A DNA stretch of 64,000 nucleotides, taken from Verrucomicrobiota bacterium (GTDB taxonomy: Bacteria; Verrucomicrobiota; Verrucomicrobiia; Opitutales; Opitutaceae). The DNA lies in assembly GCA_023391285.1 (NCBI GenBank), contig JAEWBF010000120.1, positions 8,179 through 72,178 on the forward strand. The letters run 5' to 3'. The position numbers and the translations under genes are program-made. Shown here piece by piece: positions 1 through 8,800 of the stretch. The notes beneath the pieces were generated by a model that was not told where the DNA came from, searched no databases, and saw nothing but the letters and a program-made list of their open reading frames with translations. Each line of letters opens with the position of its first letter. The first letter of the stretch is position 1.

Positions 1-2
1 TT

Positions 3-719
3 GGCATTTGGCCGCGCGGACGCGGGTATTTTCTTCGCAACGAGTGGGCTGGGCGCACGCAAGTGAACGGGGTGCCGGTTTTCGATTCTCCGTTGAACAA
101 CGCGTTTGGGCACTTCGTGATGTTGAGCCTGTATTTCGCGAGTCTGAACGCGGAAGCAGCACCGGCGGTGGTGAAGCAGGTGGAATTGTTCCGGGCGCAT
201 CGCATTGAAAGTTTCGATACGGCGGTGGTGACGTCGGAGACCGCGAACGGCGTAAAGCTCTGGTTTGGCGTGAGCCATGCGTCGCGTGAAACGGAAGAGC
301 CGGAGATTGTGATTCACGGCGACAACGGCACTGCGGGTTGGCGGTATGAGCGTGAGGCGTGGTGGCGGGACCAGGCGGGGCGCGGCGATCATCGACAACT
401 GCCGGACATGACTACGACGCGGCGTTCGATGATGGCGGCGGTGCTGGCGCGGATGAGCGATCCGGCGGCGCCGATTTGCGGTTCGGAGATGGCGGCGCGG
501 CACACGGCGATCATCGAGGCGGTGCACGAGTCCGCGACGATTCGAGACTTTCCGGCGGCGGAGGTGAACTGGGCGCAAGACACGCGTCAGGGCTCCGAAG
601 TGCCGGAGGTGAACGGGCTCACCATCGCGCTGCGGCGAGCTTTTGCGACGCAGCAACTTCTCGCGGAGAGCGGATTTACACCACTGAGCGCAGGGTTGGA
701 AAAAACGCGGTCCGTGTAA
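3..719 (+). CDS. Gfo/Idh/MocA-family oxidoreductase, C-terminal part (5' end outside window)
   Basis: The frame is open from the window edge to a stop at 719, so only the last 238 or so residues are seen and the nucleotide-binding Rossmann half is missing. The visible part fits the substrate-binding domain of NAD(P)-dependent sugar dehydrogenases of the Gfo/Idh/MocA family. It has an early segment NEWAGR, then PLNNAFGHFVMLSLYFA, which resembles the region after the catalytic lysine where these proteins bind substrate, and a beta-rich stretch around HGDNGTAGW. The family oxidises or reduces sugars and inositols in the cytoplasm. It lies 63 bases upstream of a sugar ABC transporter on the same strand, so a role in catabolism of the imported sugar is plausible but not shown. 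Confidence in the fold is moderate; the substrate is unknown. Confidence 0.6.
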   Translation, partial: GIWPRGRGYFLRNEWAGRTQVNGVPVFDSPLNNAFGHFVMLSLYFASLNAEAAPAVVKQVELFRAHRIESFDTAVVTSETANGVKLWFGVSHASRETEEPEIVIHGDNGTAGWRYEREAWWRDQAGRGDHRQLPDMTTTRRSMMAAVLARMSDPAAPICGSEMAARHTAIIEAVHESATIRDFPAAEVNWAQDTRQGSEVPEVNGLTIALRRAFATQQLLAESGFTPLSAGLEKTRSV

Positions 720-782
720 GCAGGCTGGCGTTTTCGCGGGCGGCGTGTCCCCTTTTCCGCCGCTTCAACCGTCGTGTTGTTC

Positions 783-2297
783 ATGTCTGGTGCCCCTCCC
801 ATTCTGGCGTTTCGGAATCTGCGCAAATCGTTTGGCGCGGTGCGGGCGTTGCGTGGGGTGAACTTTGACGTGAGCGCGGGGGAAGTGCATGCGCTGCTGG
901 GCGAAAACGGAGCGGGGAAATCGACGCTGATCAAAGTGGCGACGGGCGCGCATCAGCCGGACGCGGGGACGATCGAGATTGGCGGCGAAACGTTGGCGCG
1001 GCTCGATCCGGCGGAGGCGCGACGGCGGGGCATCGCGTGCATTTATCAGCAGCCGGCGTTGTTTCCGGATTTGAGTGTGGAGGAGAACATCGGCCTGCGG
1101 CTCGAAGGGCGGGCGGGCTGGCGGCGTGTGAACTGGAAGGTGCGGCGGGAGCGCGCGAAGGAATTGTTGCAGCGGGTGGGGGCGGAGGTGGCGCCGGATG
1201 AGGAAGTGCGCGCGCTGTCGATGCCGGAGCAGCAGCTGGTGGAAATCGCGTGCGCGCTCGGAGCGGGGGCGCGGGTGATCATCATGGACGAGCCGACGGC
1301 GTCGCTGACGCGCCGCGAGCAGGAGCGACTTTACGGGATTGTGCGCGACTTGCGGGCGGCGGGCGTGGCGGTGATCTACATTTCGCACCGGCTCGAGGAG
1401 ATCTTTGCGCTGGCGGATCGCGTGACCGTGTTGCGAGACGGCGAGAGCGTGGGCACGCGGGCGGTGAGCGAGATCGACGAGGCGGCCTTGATCCGGCTGA
1501 TGGTGGGGCGCGAGATCGCGCAATTGTATCCGCCGCGTGGTGACGGACACCGTGCGAGGGCGGGTGGGCCGGCGCTGTCGTTAAAGGACGTGGGCTGCGC
1601 GGAAGGCGGCGTGAGCGGAGTGAGTTTCGACGTGGCGCCGGGCGAAGTGCTGGGCTTGGCGGGGTTGGTGGGAGCGGGGCGAACGGAGCTGGCGCGGGCG
1701 CTGTTTGGACTGACGCCGGCGACCGCGGGCCGAATTGTCGTGGGCGGACGCGAGGTGGAGATTCGGTCGCCGAGGGAGGCGATGGCGCTGGGGATTGCGT
1801 ATGTGCCGGAAGACCGGCGGCGGCACGGAGTGATTTTGGAAATGGCGGTGGAGGAGAACACGACGCTGGCGATTCATCCGAAGATCTTTCGCGGCGGCTG
1901 GCTGCGCGATGGAGCGGAGCGGGCGTTGGCGAACAAGATGATTGGGCAACTCGCGATCAAGACGGCGGGGCCGGAGGCGCCGGCGGGGAGTTTGAGCGGC
2001 GGCAATCAGCAGAAAGTGGCGCTGGCGCGCTGGCTGGCGACGGAGCCGAAGATCTTGATTCTCGATGAACCGACGCAAGGTGTGGACGTGGGAGCGAAAA
2101 GTGAAATTCACCGGATCATTCGTGAACTCGCGAACGAAGGGCTGGCGGTGATTCTGATCTCGAGCGATTTGCCGGAAGTGATCGGGATGAGCGATCGGAT
2201 TGGTGTGATGCGCGGCGGGCGGTTGACGGCGGTGTTGCCGGGTGGCGCGGCGGCGGAAGAGGTGATGAGCGCGGCGTTGGGGAGGACGAATGGATGA
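783..2297 (+). CDS. CUT2-type sugar ABC transporter, duplicated ATPase (RhaT/RbsA/XylG-like)
   Basis: This is a 504-residue protein with two ABC domains in one chain, the usual size and design for monosaccharide importers of the ribose/xylose/rhamnose/AI-2 class. Domain 1 has Walker A GENGAGKS (about residue 40), signature LSMPEQQ and Walker B IIMDEPTAS. Domain 2 has the class-typical degenerate P-loop GLVGAGRT (about 295), signature LSGGNQQ (about 403) and Walker B ILDEPTQGVD (about 425). It energises the two permeases downstream. I chose ATG 783 because it lies just before the first strand of the domain; an in-frame GTG at 774 would add three residues. Unusually, 196 bases containing repeats separate it from the first permease. 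The substrate is inferred from the binding protein (rhamnose or a related sugar). Confidence 0.9.
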   Translation: MSGAPPILAFRNLRKSFGAVRALRGVNFDVSAGEVHALLGENGAGKSTLIKVATGAHQPDAGTIEIGGETLARLDPAEARRRGIACIYQQPALFPDLSVEENIGLRLEGRAGWRRVNWKVRRERAKELLQRVGAEVAPDEEVRALSMPEQQLVEIACALGAGARVIIMDEPTASLTRREQERLYGIVRDLRAAGVAVIYISHRLEEIFALADRVTVLRDGESVGTRAVSEIDEAALIRLMVGREIAQLYPPRGDGHRARAGGPALSLKDVGCAEGGVSGVSFDVAPGEVLGLAGLVGAGRTELARALFGLTPATAGRIVVGGREVEIRSPREAMALGIAYVPEDRRRHGVILEMAVEENTTLAIHPKIFRGGWLRDGAERALANKMIGQLAIKTAGPEAPAGSLSGGNQQKVALARWLATEPKILILDEPTQGVDVGAKSEIHRIIRELANEGLAVILISSDLPEVIGMSDRIGVMRGGRLTAVLPGGAAAEEVMSAALGRTNG

Positions 2298-2298
2298 A

Positions 2299-2326
2299 AG
2301 CTCCAAGCTCCAAGATCCAAGCTCCA
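2299..2326 (+). repeat. Four tandem heptamers AGMTCCA
   Basis: Starting three bases after the ATPase stop codon are four back-to-back 7-base units: AGCTCCA, AGCTCCA, AGATCCA, AGCTCCA. The same four-unit design recurs at 59466-59493 and, inverted, at 59566-59593. The function is unknown; it looks like a dispersed intergenic short-tandem repeat. Confidence 0.85.
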
Positions 2327-2387
2327 GAGAAGCTCGGAACATCAATCGCTCGCGGCGATGGATGGCGGACGAGCGTGGGGAAGGGAG

Positions 2388-2468
2388 TTGAACCACAGAG
2401 GCGCAGAGGCACGGAGAGGACTTTTTCGATGGGCTCGACCTCTGTGGCTCTGGGCCTCTGTGGTTCAA
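2388..2468. repeat. 81-bp imperfect palindrome with 14-bp perfect ends
   Basis: The ends TTGAACCACAGAGG (2388-2401) and CCTCTGTGGTTCAA (2455-2468) are perfect inverted repeats, and the inner arms continue to pair imperfectly around a CTTTTTCGATGGG core. The element fills the gap between the ATPase and permease genes. On RNA it would form a long hairpin within the transporter transcript. It looks like a REP/MITE-type intergenic element rather than a terminator, because no T-run follows the stem. Confidence 0.85.
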
Positions 2469-2493
2469 AGGATGGGAGTCGGAGGGTTGCGCG

Positions 2494-3426
2494 ATGAGAC
2501 GGTATTTTCGCGAGCTTTCGGTGGCGGCGGTGTTGGGGGCGGTGTTGTTGTTGCTCGCGGTGGTGGCGCCGGCGTTTTTCTCGCCGCAACCGTTGCTGTC
2601 GCTGGCGGCGCGCGAGGCGCCGACGCTCGTGGTGATTGGCGGGATGGCACTGGTGATCTTGAGCCGGCAGATCGACATTTCGGTGGGCTCGCAGTTCGCG
2701 GTGTGTGGCGTGGCGTTTGGGTTGCTCGCGGTGGAAGGGCTGGCGTTTCCGCTGGCGGCGATCCTGGCGGTGCTTTGGGGCGGATTGCTCGGCGCGGTGA
2801 ATGGATGGTTGGTCGCGGGCCTGCGATTGCCGTCGATCGTGGTGACGCTTGCGACGATGGTGGCGTGGCGCGAAGGACTGCGCTGGTGGCGTCAGGGGCA
2901 GTTCGTGGATTTGCCGGATGGCGTGCAATGGCTCGGGCTGAGTCAGGGCGGCGGGCAGGGGTTGTTGATCGCGGTGGCAGTGGCGTTGTTTGTCGCGCTC
3001 GCGATCGGGTTGCGGCACCTCGCGGTGGGACGCGTCGTGTATGCGGTGGGGAGCGATGAAGAGGCGGCGCGGCTGGCGGGGTTGAAACCGCGCGCGGTGA
3101 CGTTTGGCGTGTTTGTGGCGATGGGCGTGCTGGCGGGTGCGGCGGCGGTGATGAATGCGGTGCAATCGCCGCAGGTGGATCCGAAGGCGGGCACGGGACT
3201 CGAGTTGCGCGCGATCGCGGCGGTGGTGGTGGGCGGCGTATCCATTTCGGGAGGACGAGGGACCTTGTGGGGCGTGCTGGCGGGCGCGTTGTTGCTCGCA
3301 TGCGTGTCGCCGGGACTCACGCATTTGCACATCGAGGCATATTGGAGCCGGGCGATCGAAGGGGCGATTATCCTGCTGGCGGTGGTGGCGGAAGGCTTGC
3401 GCAGCCGGAAGGAGGGACGGGCATGA
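2494..3426 (+). CDS. Sugar ABC transporter permease 1 (RhaP/RbsC-like)
   Basis: This 310-residue inner-membrane protein has alternating hydrophobic helices and the class motif SRQIDISVGSQFAVC, equivalent to the GGIDLSVGS hallmark of CUT2 permeases, plus GLRLPSIVVTLATM and GGVSISGGRGT near the C-terminus. It forms half of the translocation channel with the next gene. The ATG at 2494 follows the palindromic element closely. Its stop codon overlaps the start of the second permease (ATGA at 3423-3426), which implies translational coupling and a heterodimeric channel, as in RhaPQ or LsrCD systems. Confidence 0.88.
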   Translation: MRRYFRELSVAAVLGAVLLLLAVVAPAFFSPQPLLSLAAREAPTLVVIGGMALVILSRQIDISVGSQFAVCGVAFGLLAVEGLAFPLAAILAVLWGGLLGAVNGWLVAGLRLPSIVVTLATMVAWREGLRWWRQGQFVDLPDGVQWLGLSQGGGQGLLIAVAVALFVALAIGLRHLAVGRVVYAVGSDEEAARLAGLKPRAVTFGVFVAMGVLAGAAAVMNAVQSPQVDPKAGTGLELRAIAAVVVGGVSISGGRGTLWGVLAGALLLACVSPGLTHLHIEAYWSRAIEGAIILLAVVAEGLRSRKEGRA

Positions 3427-4439
3427 GCGCGCCGGTGAAAACTCCGCAGAAAGCGCGCGGATGGCTGCGGCATGAGACGGTGCTGCTCGCGCTCGTGGCG
3501 GCGGAGTGGATGTATTTCAACTCGGTGGGGCCGCGTTTTGGGACGTTGGACAACACGTTCGACATCCTGCGTCACTCGGTGGAGATCGGCCTGCTCGCGG
3601 TGGCGATGACGCCGATCATTTTGACGGGAGGCATCGATCTTTCCGTGGGATCGCTGCTGGGATTGTGCGCGGTGTGTTTTGGAAAACTCTGGCGTGATGC
3701 CGGTGTGCCGCTGCCGGTGGCGATTGCGGGAACGCTGGCGTTGGGGGCGCTGGCGGGCGGCGTGAATGCGACGCTGATCACGCGGCTCAAGCTGCCGCCG
3801 CTGATCGTGACGCTGGGAACGTTTTCGCTTTTCCGCGGAGTGGCGGAGGCGATCACGCGCGGCGTGGATACGTTCACGGGATTTCCGGCGAGTTTCCTCT
3901 TTTGGGGTCAGGAGCGCTGGCTCGGGATGCCGGCGCAGGCGCCGGTGTTCATCGTGGTGGTGGTGGCGATGTGGCTGCTCGTGCATCGCATGACCTTTGG
4001 GCGCACGGTGCGCGCGATTGGATTTTCGGCGGAGGGTGCGCGTTATGCGGGTGTGCCGGTGGAGCGGCGCGTGGCGATGGCGTATGTGCTGGCGGGAGTC
4101 ATCGCCGCGCTGGCGGCGATCATTTACACGGCGCGACTTGGGCAGGCGAAGGCGGATGCGGGAACGGGCTACGAGCTCTTTGCGATCACGGCGGTGGTGT
4201 TGGGCGGCACGAGTATCTTTGGCGGCCGCGGGTCCGTGCACGGCACGCTGATCGGCGTGGCGGCGATTGCGGTGTTGAACAATGGCTTGGTGCACGCGCG
4301 ACTGCCGCGAGAGGCGGCGGGGGTGTTGACGGGCGGGCTGTTGGTGCTGGCGCTGGCGAGCGGGGTGTTGCCGAAGCTATGGTCGGATTGGCGGGCGCGA
4401 CGGGCCGTGGTGGTGGCGGCGGAGAAAAACATTTCCTGA
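3423..4439 (+). CDS. Sugar ABC transporter permease 2 (RhaQ/LsrD-like)
   Basis: This 338-residue permease starts at the ATG that overlaps the previous stop. An earlier in-frame start would run deep into the upstream gene, so the ATGA overlap decides the start. It carries the canonical CUT2 motif LTGGIDLSVGSLLG near residue 68, KLPPLIVTLGTFSLFRG, and the C-terminal GGTSIFGGRGSVHGT. It pairs with permease 1 to form the sugar channel in the inner membrane. The gene for the binding protein follows after 51 bases on the same strand, so all four transporter genes are probably one transcript. Confidence 0.9.
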   Translation: MSAPVKTPQKARGWLRHETVLLALVAAEWMYFNSVGPRFGTLDNTFDILRHSVEIGLLAVAMTPIILTGGIDLSVGSLLGLCAVCFGKLWRDAGVPLPVAIAGTLALGALAGGVNATLITRLKLPPLIVTLGTFSLFRGVAEAITRGVDTFTGFPASFLFWGQERWLGMPAQAPVFIVVVVAMWLLVHRMTFGRTVRAIGFSAEGARYAGVPVERRVAMAYVLAGVIAALAAIIYTARLGQAKADAGTGYELFAITAVVLGGTSIFGGRGSVHGTLIGVAAIAVLNNGLVHARLPREAAGVLTGGLLVLALASGVLPKLWSDWRARRAVVVAAEKNIS

Positions 4440-4490
4440 TGTGGGCTGAATCGCGAACTTCGCGGTCCAACTGAACCCCTTTCCCTAAAC

Positions 4491-5495
4491 ATGAAAAAGC
4501 TGACGTTCCTTCCCCTGTTTCTCTCGCTGGCCGTGATGATCGCCGGTTGCGGCAAGTCGCCGGATGCCGCGTCGGCGGATGGCGAGCGTCAACTTACGAT
4601 CGCGCTGCTGCCGAAGGCGAAGGGCAATGCGTATTTCATCTCGTGCAAGGAAGGCGCGGAGAAGGCGGCGAAGGAGTTGGGCGTGGATCTGATTTTCGAC
4701 GGGCCGACTGACACCGATCCGGCGCGGCAGAATGAAATTGTGGAGAACTGGATCACGCTCGGCGTGGATGCCATCGCGGCGGCGTGCGAGAATAAGGAAG
4801 GTATCTCGACCGCGTTGCGGAAGGCGCAGGCGCGCGGGATCAAGGTGATCACTTACGATGCGGATGCGATGCCGGATGCGCGGGCGTTTTTTGTGAATCA
4901 AGCGACGCCGGAAGGAATTGGCCACAAGCTGATGGATGAAGCGGCGCGCGTGACGGGTGAAGAAGGCGAGTTCGCGATCATCACCGCGTCGCTCACTGCG
5001 GCGAATCAGCGCGAGTGGCAGAAGCACATCGAGGCGCGGCTCGCGGAAAAGTATCCGAAGATGAAGCTGGTGGCGGTGCGACCGTGCGACGACCTGAAGG
5101 ACAAGGCGCAGACGGAGGCGACGGCGTTGATGAGCGCGAATCCGAATTTGAAGTTGATCATGGCGATCGCGTCGCCTGCGGTGCCGGGAGCGGCGGAAGC
5201 GGTGAAGCAGGCGGGCAAGACCGGCCAGGTGCACGTCATCGGACTCGGTTTGCCGAATGAGAATCGTCGCTACGTGAAGGACGGTGTGACCGACAGCGTG
5301 ATCCTTTGGAAAACGGAAGACCTCGGCTATCTCACGGTGCAAGCGGCCGCGGCGCTGGCGCAGGGGAAATTGAAGGCGGGCGACACGAGCTTCACGGCGG
5401 GTTCGCTCGGCACGTTCGAAATCAAAGGCGACAACATCCTCCTCGGCACGCCGTTCGTGTTTAACAAAGACAACATCGATCAATTCGATTTCTGA
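4491..5495 (+). CDS. Sugar-binding lipoprotein of the LsrB/RhaS type
   Basis: This 334-residue periplasmic binding protein has a lipoprotein signal: the lipobox IAGC puts the modified cysteine at residue 20. The body follows the type I periplasmic-binding fold, with AKGNAYFISCKEGAEKAA at the first lobe, IVENWITLGVDAIAAA and GIKVITYDAD. The C-terminus NKDNIDQFDF closely matches, from memory, the tail shared by the AI-2-binding LsrB and rhamnose-binding RhaS families, and differs from the ribose-binding family. It captures the sugar outside the inner membrane and delivers it to the two permeases. Rhamnose is the more likely substrate because a rhamnose mutarotase occurs at 59671 in this window, but AI-2 or another deoxysugar cannot be excluded. 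Confidence 0.85.
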   Translation: MKKLTFLPLFLSLAVMIAGCGKSPDAASADGERQLTIALLPKAKGNAYFISCKEGAEKAAKELGVDLIFDGPTDTDPARQNEIVENWITLGVDAIAAACENKEGISTALRKAQARGIKVITYDADAMPDARAFFVNQATPEGIGHKLMDEAARVTGEEGEFAIITASLTAANQREWQKHIEARLAEKYPKMKLVAVRPCDDLKDKAQTEATALMSANPNLKLIMAIASPAVPGAAEAVKQAGKTGQVHVIGLGLPNENRRYVKDGVTDSVILWKTEDLGYLTVQAAAALAQGKLKAGDTSFTAGSLGTFEIKGDNILLGTPFVFNKDNIDQFDF

Positions 5496-5884
5496 GCGCG
5501 GGATTAGTGTGGCGGGGTGTGGTTCGGTGAGCCCCACCCTGCAGTTTCGCCGTTAGTTGATCTCTTCGCGTTCGCTCGTGGCGTTAGCTGGATGATGCGA
5601 AGTGCGGACGAGCTCTCGTCCGCGCAGATGAAGGGGAAACGATCATTGTTCGCGCGAGGGCGTGCGCAGGCTTGTTGGACCCCCGAACTCTCGCCGCTTC
5701 GAACTGTCTGAGGAAAGCTCACGTTGTATCAAAATCCGGAAGCGCATTCAGGTGTGACGCAGACTCGCAAACCCCGACACGTGCTCCGCTTCCTTCGCTT
5801 CCCCAGCGAATCGTTCCTCAACCCAAGCCCTTTCCGGCGCCACCACGGTGGCCCGCTTTTCTTTCACTACCAACGACCCCCGCT
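5496..5884. other. Intergenic region upstream of TonB receptor, no gene seen
   Basis: This 389-base gap holds no convincing gene. It contains the short perfect palindrome at 5604-5623 and presumably the promoter of the receptor gene. A longer in-frame start for the receptor at 5672 would add 71 residues rich in proline and without any signal-peptide character, so I treat that stretch as non-coding. Confidence 0.6.
5604..5623. repeat. GC-rich short palindrome (REP-like)
   Basis: The arms GCGGACGAG and CTCGTCCGC are perfectly complementary around a CT centre. No T-run follows, so it is not a classic terminator. It is one of several GC-rich intergenic palindromes in the window (also at 13761, 58268 and 62899). 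Confidence 0.65.
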
Positions 5885-8800
5885 ATGACTACACGCAACC
5901 GACATCTCCGTTCCGGAGTCCGATGCCTCGCTGCATCGTTGCTGGCCGCCTCGATCACGAACCTCATGTCTGCGCAGCAGGCGCCGCAGCCGTCGACGGC
6001 CGCGTCGGGCGCAAATGACGAAGTGATCGTGCTTTCGCCGTTCACCGTCGATGCCTCGCGCGATCAGGGTTATTTCGCCCAGAACACGCTGGCGGGCAGC
6101 CGCATGAACACCAATATCGCGGACCTTGGTGCCTCGATCTCGGTGGTGACGAAGCAGCAGTTCGAAGACACCGCGTCCACGGACATCAACGACATCTTCC
6201 GTTATGAAGTGAACACGGAGGGTTCGCTCACTTACACGCAGCCGACGCAAAGCATGCGCAATGACGGTGTGCTCGACGTGAACGCTGGCGGCACGCAGGG
6301 CAACAACATGACGCCCTACACGAACGCGCAGGCGAATCGCGTGCGCGGTCTCGGCGCTCCCAGTTCGGCGATCAATTATTATCCCTCGATTGGTGCGGTG
6401 CCGTTCGACTCCTACAACACGCAGTCGGTCGAAATCAGCCGTGGTCCGAACTCGATGCTTTTCGGTCTCGGCAGCCCGGCGGGCATCGTCAACCAGAGCA
6501 CCGCGCAGGCGCAGCTCAATCGGGACAATGCGAACCTCTCGCTGCGGACGGATCAATACGGCTCCTTCCGCAGTTCGTTCAACTTCAACCGCGGCATCAT
6601 CGACGACAAACTCGCGATCTATGGCGCGGTGCTCTACGATGATCGCCGCTTCGACCGTGAACCGGCCTACGACGAAACCAAGCGCGCGTATGGCGCGATC
6701 ACGTTCAAGCCTTTCTCCAAGACGATTCTCCGCGCGAGCGTCGAGGCTTACCGCAACGAGAATCACCGTCCGAACACGCTGACGCCGCGCGATTTTGTCA
6801 CGCAGTGGAATCTCGCCGGTCGTCCTTACTACGATCCGGTGACGCACCGCGTTTACAACGGCTCCGGCCAGGCGGTGAGCATGCTGGTGAACAATGCCTC
6901 CTCGCCCTATGCGAACGAGCTCCGCGACTTCGTCGCGACCCGCCCCGGCTACGACGCCACGAAGTGGAATGCCGCCCGCACGCAGTATAACGGCCTCAAT
7001 GTTTTTGGAGACACCATCTTCGGCATTCCCGCCAACTGGGTCGCCGGCCAGCCCTCGCCGAACATCTTGTTCACACCGGGTATCGGTGTGGTGAACCAAG
7101 GCCGCAGCATTCAGCAGATCGCCGACGGCCAGCTCGTCAACTGGTTCCAGCCGACCTACCAGTATCGCTATCTGCCGAACTGGGGCACGGCGACCAATCC
7201 GGCTGCGAATCCTGCGGTCACCCCCGCGGAGACGGAGATCTGGGCGAACCAGACCTGGGCGGATTCCTACACCCGCACTTACACCTCGTCCCAAGGTTGG
7301 ACCGGCGCGGGTAATGGCATCTTCGCGGCGAGCTATCGCTATCCCAGCGTGACCGACCGCTCGATCTACGACTGGCGCAACATCAACATCGCCTCGCCGA
7401 ATTTCGGCAACGCGAAGAACCGGAACTACAATCTCGAGTTCGAGCAGGAGCTGCCTTTCGATCTTTATCTCAGCGGCGGCTGGTTCCGTCAGGACTTCTT
7501 CCAGCGTTCGAATTACACGATCGGTCAGCTCAACGTTCCCACCCTGTTCGTCGATACGAACATCAACCTTCCGAGCGGCCAGCCCAATCCCTATTTCGGC
7601 AAGCCGTATGTGGAGGAGCAGGATCCCGACAGCTACATCAACGAAGCGCTCGACGATCACTACCGCGCGATGCTGGCCTGGACGCCCGATTTCACGCGGA
7701 AAGACGGTTGGATGAAGTGGCTCGGCCGCCATCAGGTGTTGGGCCTGTGGTCGCGCGACGAATACATGAGCGCTTCGATTCGCCAGCGCTTGCAGTATCT
7801 CTCCGCGGGATCGGACGCCGCAGCGCTCCGTTATCTCCCGAATCCGAACAACGACGCCCAAGGCAACCCGACCGGCTGGAACCGCGGCACCGGCAATTCC
7901 CTGCGCCGCACTTACTATCTCGCCTCGCCGAGCGATCCGCATGGCGTGGTCACGCGCGCGGCGGGTTATTGGGACTACCTGAGCTACACGGGTGACATCA
8001 ATGCCTACACTTACAGCACCAGCAGCGTCCAGCCGCTGAATGTGACGCATGCGTTTCAAGACATCGACGCCAACACGGGCCGCAATCAGCGCGTCGTCGA
8101 TTCGCTCAGCGCGGCCATCACGAGCCATCTCTGGAATGACCGCCTCGTCGCTACGTTCGGCGTGCGCAAGGACGAGTATAAGGCCCGCATCACCCATTCC
8201 GCACTGCCGGCGGTGTTGGATGCGGACGGAAACGTCGTTGCTCCCGCCATCACGAATGCCGACAAGTGGAAGGACGGCGTCTTCAACCGCGACCTGATCT
8301 TCAATCGTTGGGGCCCCTACAGCGAATTGTCGGGCACGACGCGCACAATCGGCGGCGTTCTCCGCCCCTTCAAGAACTGGAGCACGTTCGAGAATCGCGC
8401 CGATTCCGGTTCGCAGTTCTGGCAATTCGTCCGCAGCTTCGGTCTGAGCTACAACGAGTCCTCCAATTTCAATCCGCCGACCACCGCCTTGGGTGACTTC
8501 TACGGCAACCAGCTGCCGAAGCCGACGGGCAAGGGCAAAGACTATGGCTTCCAGTTCTCGGCGCTCGACGACAAGTTGTTTGCCCGCGTCACCTGGTTCG
8601 AAGCGTCCAATGAAAATGAGAATATCAGCGCTCCGAACGTCTTCAATCGTCTGAAGGACAACGTCGACACGACCCTCTTCCGCAACTGGGCGCGCACGAT
8701 CTCCCTCATCAACATGGGGTATGATCCGACGGCGGAAGGTTTCGGCACCAATCTCAGCACGCAGGAAGAACAGGCCGTCCAGGACGCGGCGGAGAAGATC

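Noticed and set aside
5672..5884. Longer N-terminus for the TonB receptor
   Set aside because: The extra 71 residues are proline-rich, lack a signal peptide and would move the real signal peptide into the interior.
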